A stretch of 6,398 nt of DNA from an uncultured Opitutales bacterium (GTDB taxonomy: Bacteria; Verrucomicrobiota; Verrucomicrobiia; Opitutales; UBA2995). The stretch lies in assembly GCA_937920335.1 (NCBI GenBank), contig CALGUT010000204.1:1-6398 (forward strand), written 5' to 3'. Of this stretch, positions 5,678-6,398 are shown one piece after another (the stretch's first letter is position 1; each line of letters begins with the position of its first letter). Under the pieces are notes generated by a model, which was not told the DNA's origin, did not search any database, and saw only the letters and a program-made list of their open reading frames with translations. Both the position numbers and the translations under genes were made by a program.

Positions 5678-6398
5678 ATGGAAAAATCATTCACTATTGG
5701 AAATAAAACTTTTATCTTGGACGAGGCGAAAGCCGAAGCCGCCTACGCTGCTAAAAAAATCATTAACGGCCGCGATACAATGACCTTCAATCTGCTCCCA
5801 CTTAAGTATCAGTGGGCGTATGATTTATACCGCAATATGAAGTCCAATCACTGGGAACCGGAAGATATCCCGATGAACAAAGATATTGAGCAGTGGAAAT
5901 CCCAAGACTTCCTGAGTGACAGCGAGCGCTGGATCATCCGTATGGGTATGGGTTATTTTTCAGCTGCAGAGGGTATTGTTGGAGACAACATTCTGCATGT
6001 GATCCGCGAGCGGGTTACGGCACCCGAGTTGAAGCTGGTATTAGGGCGCCATGCTCACGAAGAAAACATTCACGCTGATTCACTGCTGTATATGATCAGT
6101 TCCCTTGGAATCAACCCTCACGAATGCGAAGCGATGTTCGAGGATATTCCAACTATCGTTAAGAAAAACGAGTTTGTCACCAAGACGACCCGTAATCTGC
6201 GTAGGGATCTGGACCTCACCTTGACCGAAAATAAACAACTGCTTGCTAAAAATATTTTCGTTTTCGGGCAGTGCATGGAAGGAACTCAATTCTACGGTCT
6301 GTTCGGCATGGTGCTATCATTGTACCGTCAAAACAAATTCCCTGGAATCGGACAGATGTTCCGCTACACGCTGCGGGATGAGTCCAACCACATCGAGC
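5678..6398 (+). CDS. nrdB: Class I ribonucleotide reductase small (beta/R2) subunit, class Ic-like, 3' end cut by window edge
   Basis: The first 240 codons are present, without a stop, running off the right edge. The R2 subunit holds the dimetal cofactor and the radical equivalent used by NrdA to reduce ribonucleotides to deoxyribonucleotides in the cytosol. All six metal ligands can be placed: E98 (AAEGIVGDN), E129 and H132 (EENIH), E201 (CMEGTQFY), and E235 and H238 (RDESNH). The spacing (31, 3, 72, 34, 3) is close to the Chlamydia trachomatis R2. The first ligand is Glu, not the Asp of class Ia. The position of the radical Tyr, four residues after H132, is Leu (L136); Y138 matches the nearby conserved Tyr of the chlamydial protein. 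This indicates a Mn/Fe (class Ic) type cofactor rather than a tyrosyl radical. The start is ATG 5678, after a pyrimidine-rich stretch with no Shine-Dalgarno. nrdA is not seen and would have to lie downstream or elsewhere. Confidence 0.95.
   Translation, partial: MEKSFTIGNKTFILDEAKAEAAYAAKKIINGRDTMTFNLLPLKYQWAYDLYRNMKSNHWEPEDIPMNKDIEQWKSQDFLSDSERWIIRMGMGYFSAAEGIVGDNILHVIRERVTAPELKLVLGRHAHEENIHADSLLYMISSLGINPHECEAMFEDIPTIVKKNEFVTKTTRNLRRDLDLTLTENKQLLAKNIFVFGQCMEGTQFYGLFGMVLSLYRQNKFPGIGQMFRYTLRDESNHIE

Noticed and set aside
6080..6289. Minus-strand open frame of 69 codons inside nrdB
   Set aside because: It lies within the highly conserved R2 coding region on the opposite strand.

Overview
The window looks like chromosomal DNA of a free-living Gram-negative bacterium, most plausibly from the PVC group (Verrucomicrobiota, perhaps Opitutae). 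The assignment is an inference. It rests on a chlamydial-type ribonucleotide reductase small subunit, a cellulose-synthase-like GT2 with the 'GHINRD...SQQFRWAKGS' signature, poor Shine-Dalgarno use at several genes, and moderate GC. No mobile element, tRNA, rRNA or CRISPR was seen.

Layout. Positions 1-3613 (minus strand) hold, in transcription order, a 3-hydroxyisobutyrate-dehydrogenase-type oxidoreductase (3613-2714), a membrane GT2 glycosyltransferase broken by a one-base frameshift (about 2599-1080), and a GT-C/GT87-like membrane glycosyltransferase that runs off the left edge (1067-1). The last gene starts only 12 bases after the GT2 stop. Positions 3662-3707 form a rho-independent terminator that closes the next minus-strand unit. 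Positions 3728-5276 (minus strand) are a tight three-gene operon with 4-base overlaps: an ECF sigma factor, a one-TM protein in the anti-sigma position, and an exported DUF3106-like helical protein. Positions 5277-5677 are a divergent control region. Positions 5678-6398 (plus strand) are the first 240 codons of nrdB.

How the parts work together. The sigma/anti-sigma/exported-protein operon looks like a self-contained envelope-sensing module. It is separated by its own terminator from the glycosyltransferase genes, which probably build a surface polysaccharide or glycolipid. nrdB encodes the radical subunit of class I ribonucleotide reductase. Its visible part has Glu as first metal ligand (E98) and Leu (L136) where the radical Tyr would be, which places it with the class Ic (Chlamydia-type) R2 proteins. 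Its promoter (TTGACA-17-CATAAC) is overlaid by two NrdR-box-like sites 32 bases apart, so control by the NrdR repressor is predicted.

Most notable observations: the tyrosine-less R2 subunit, the NrdR-type control region, the GT2 frameshift, the zinc-motif-free putative anti-sigma protein with a duplicated F-x-E-R-T-L motif, and the altered substrate-binding motif of the dehydrogenase. No clearly new type of system was found; these are variations on known families.
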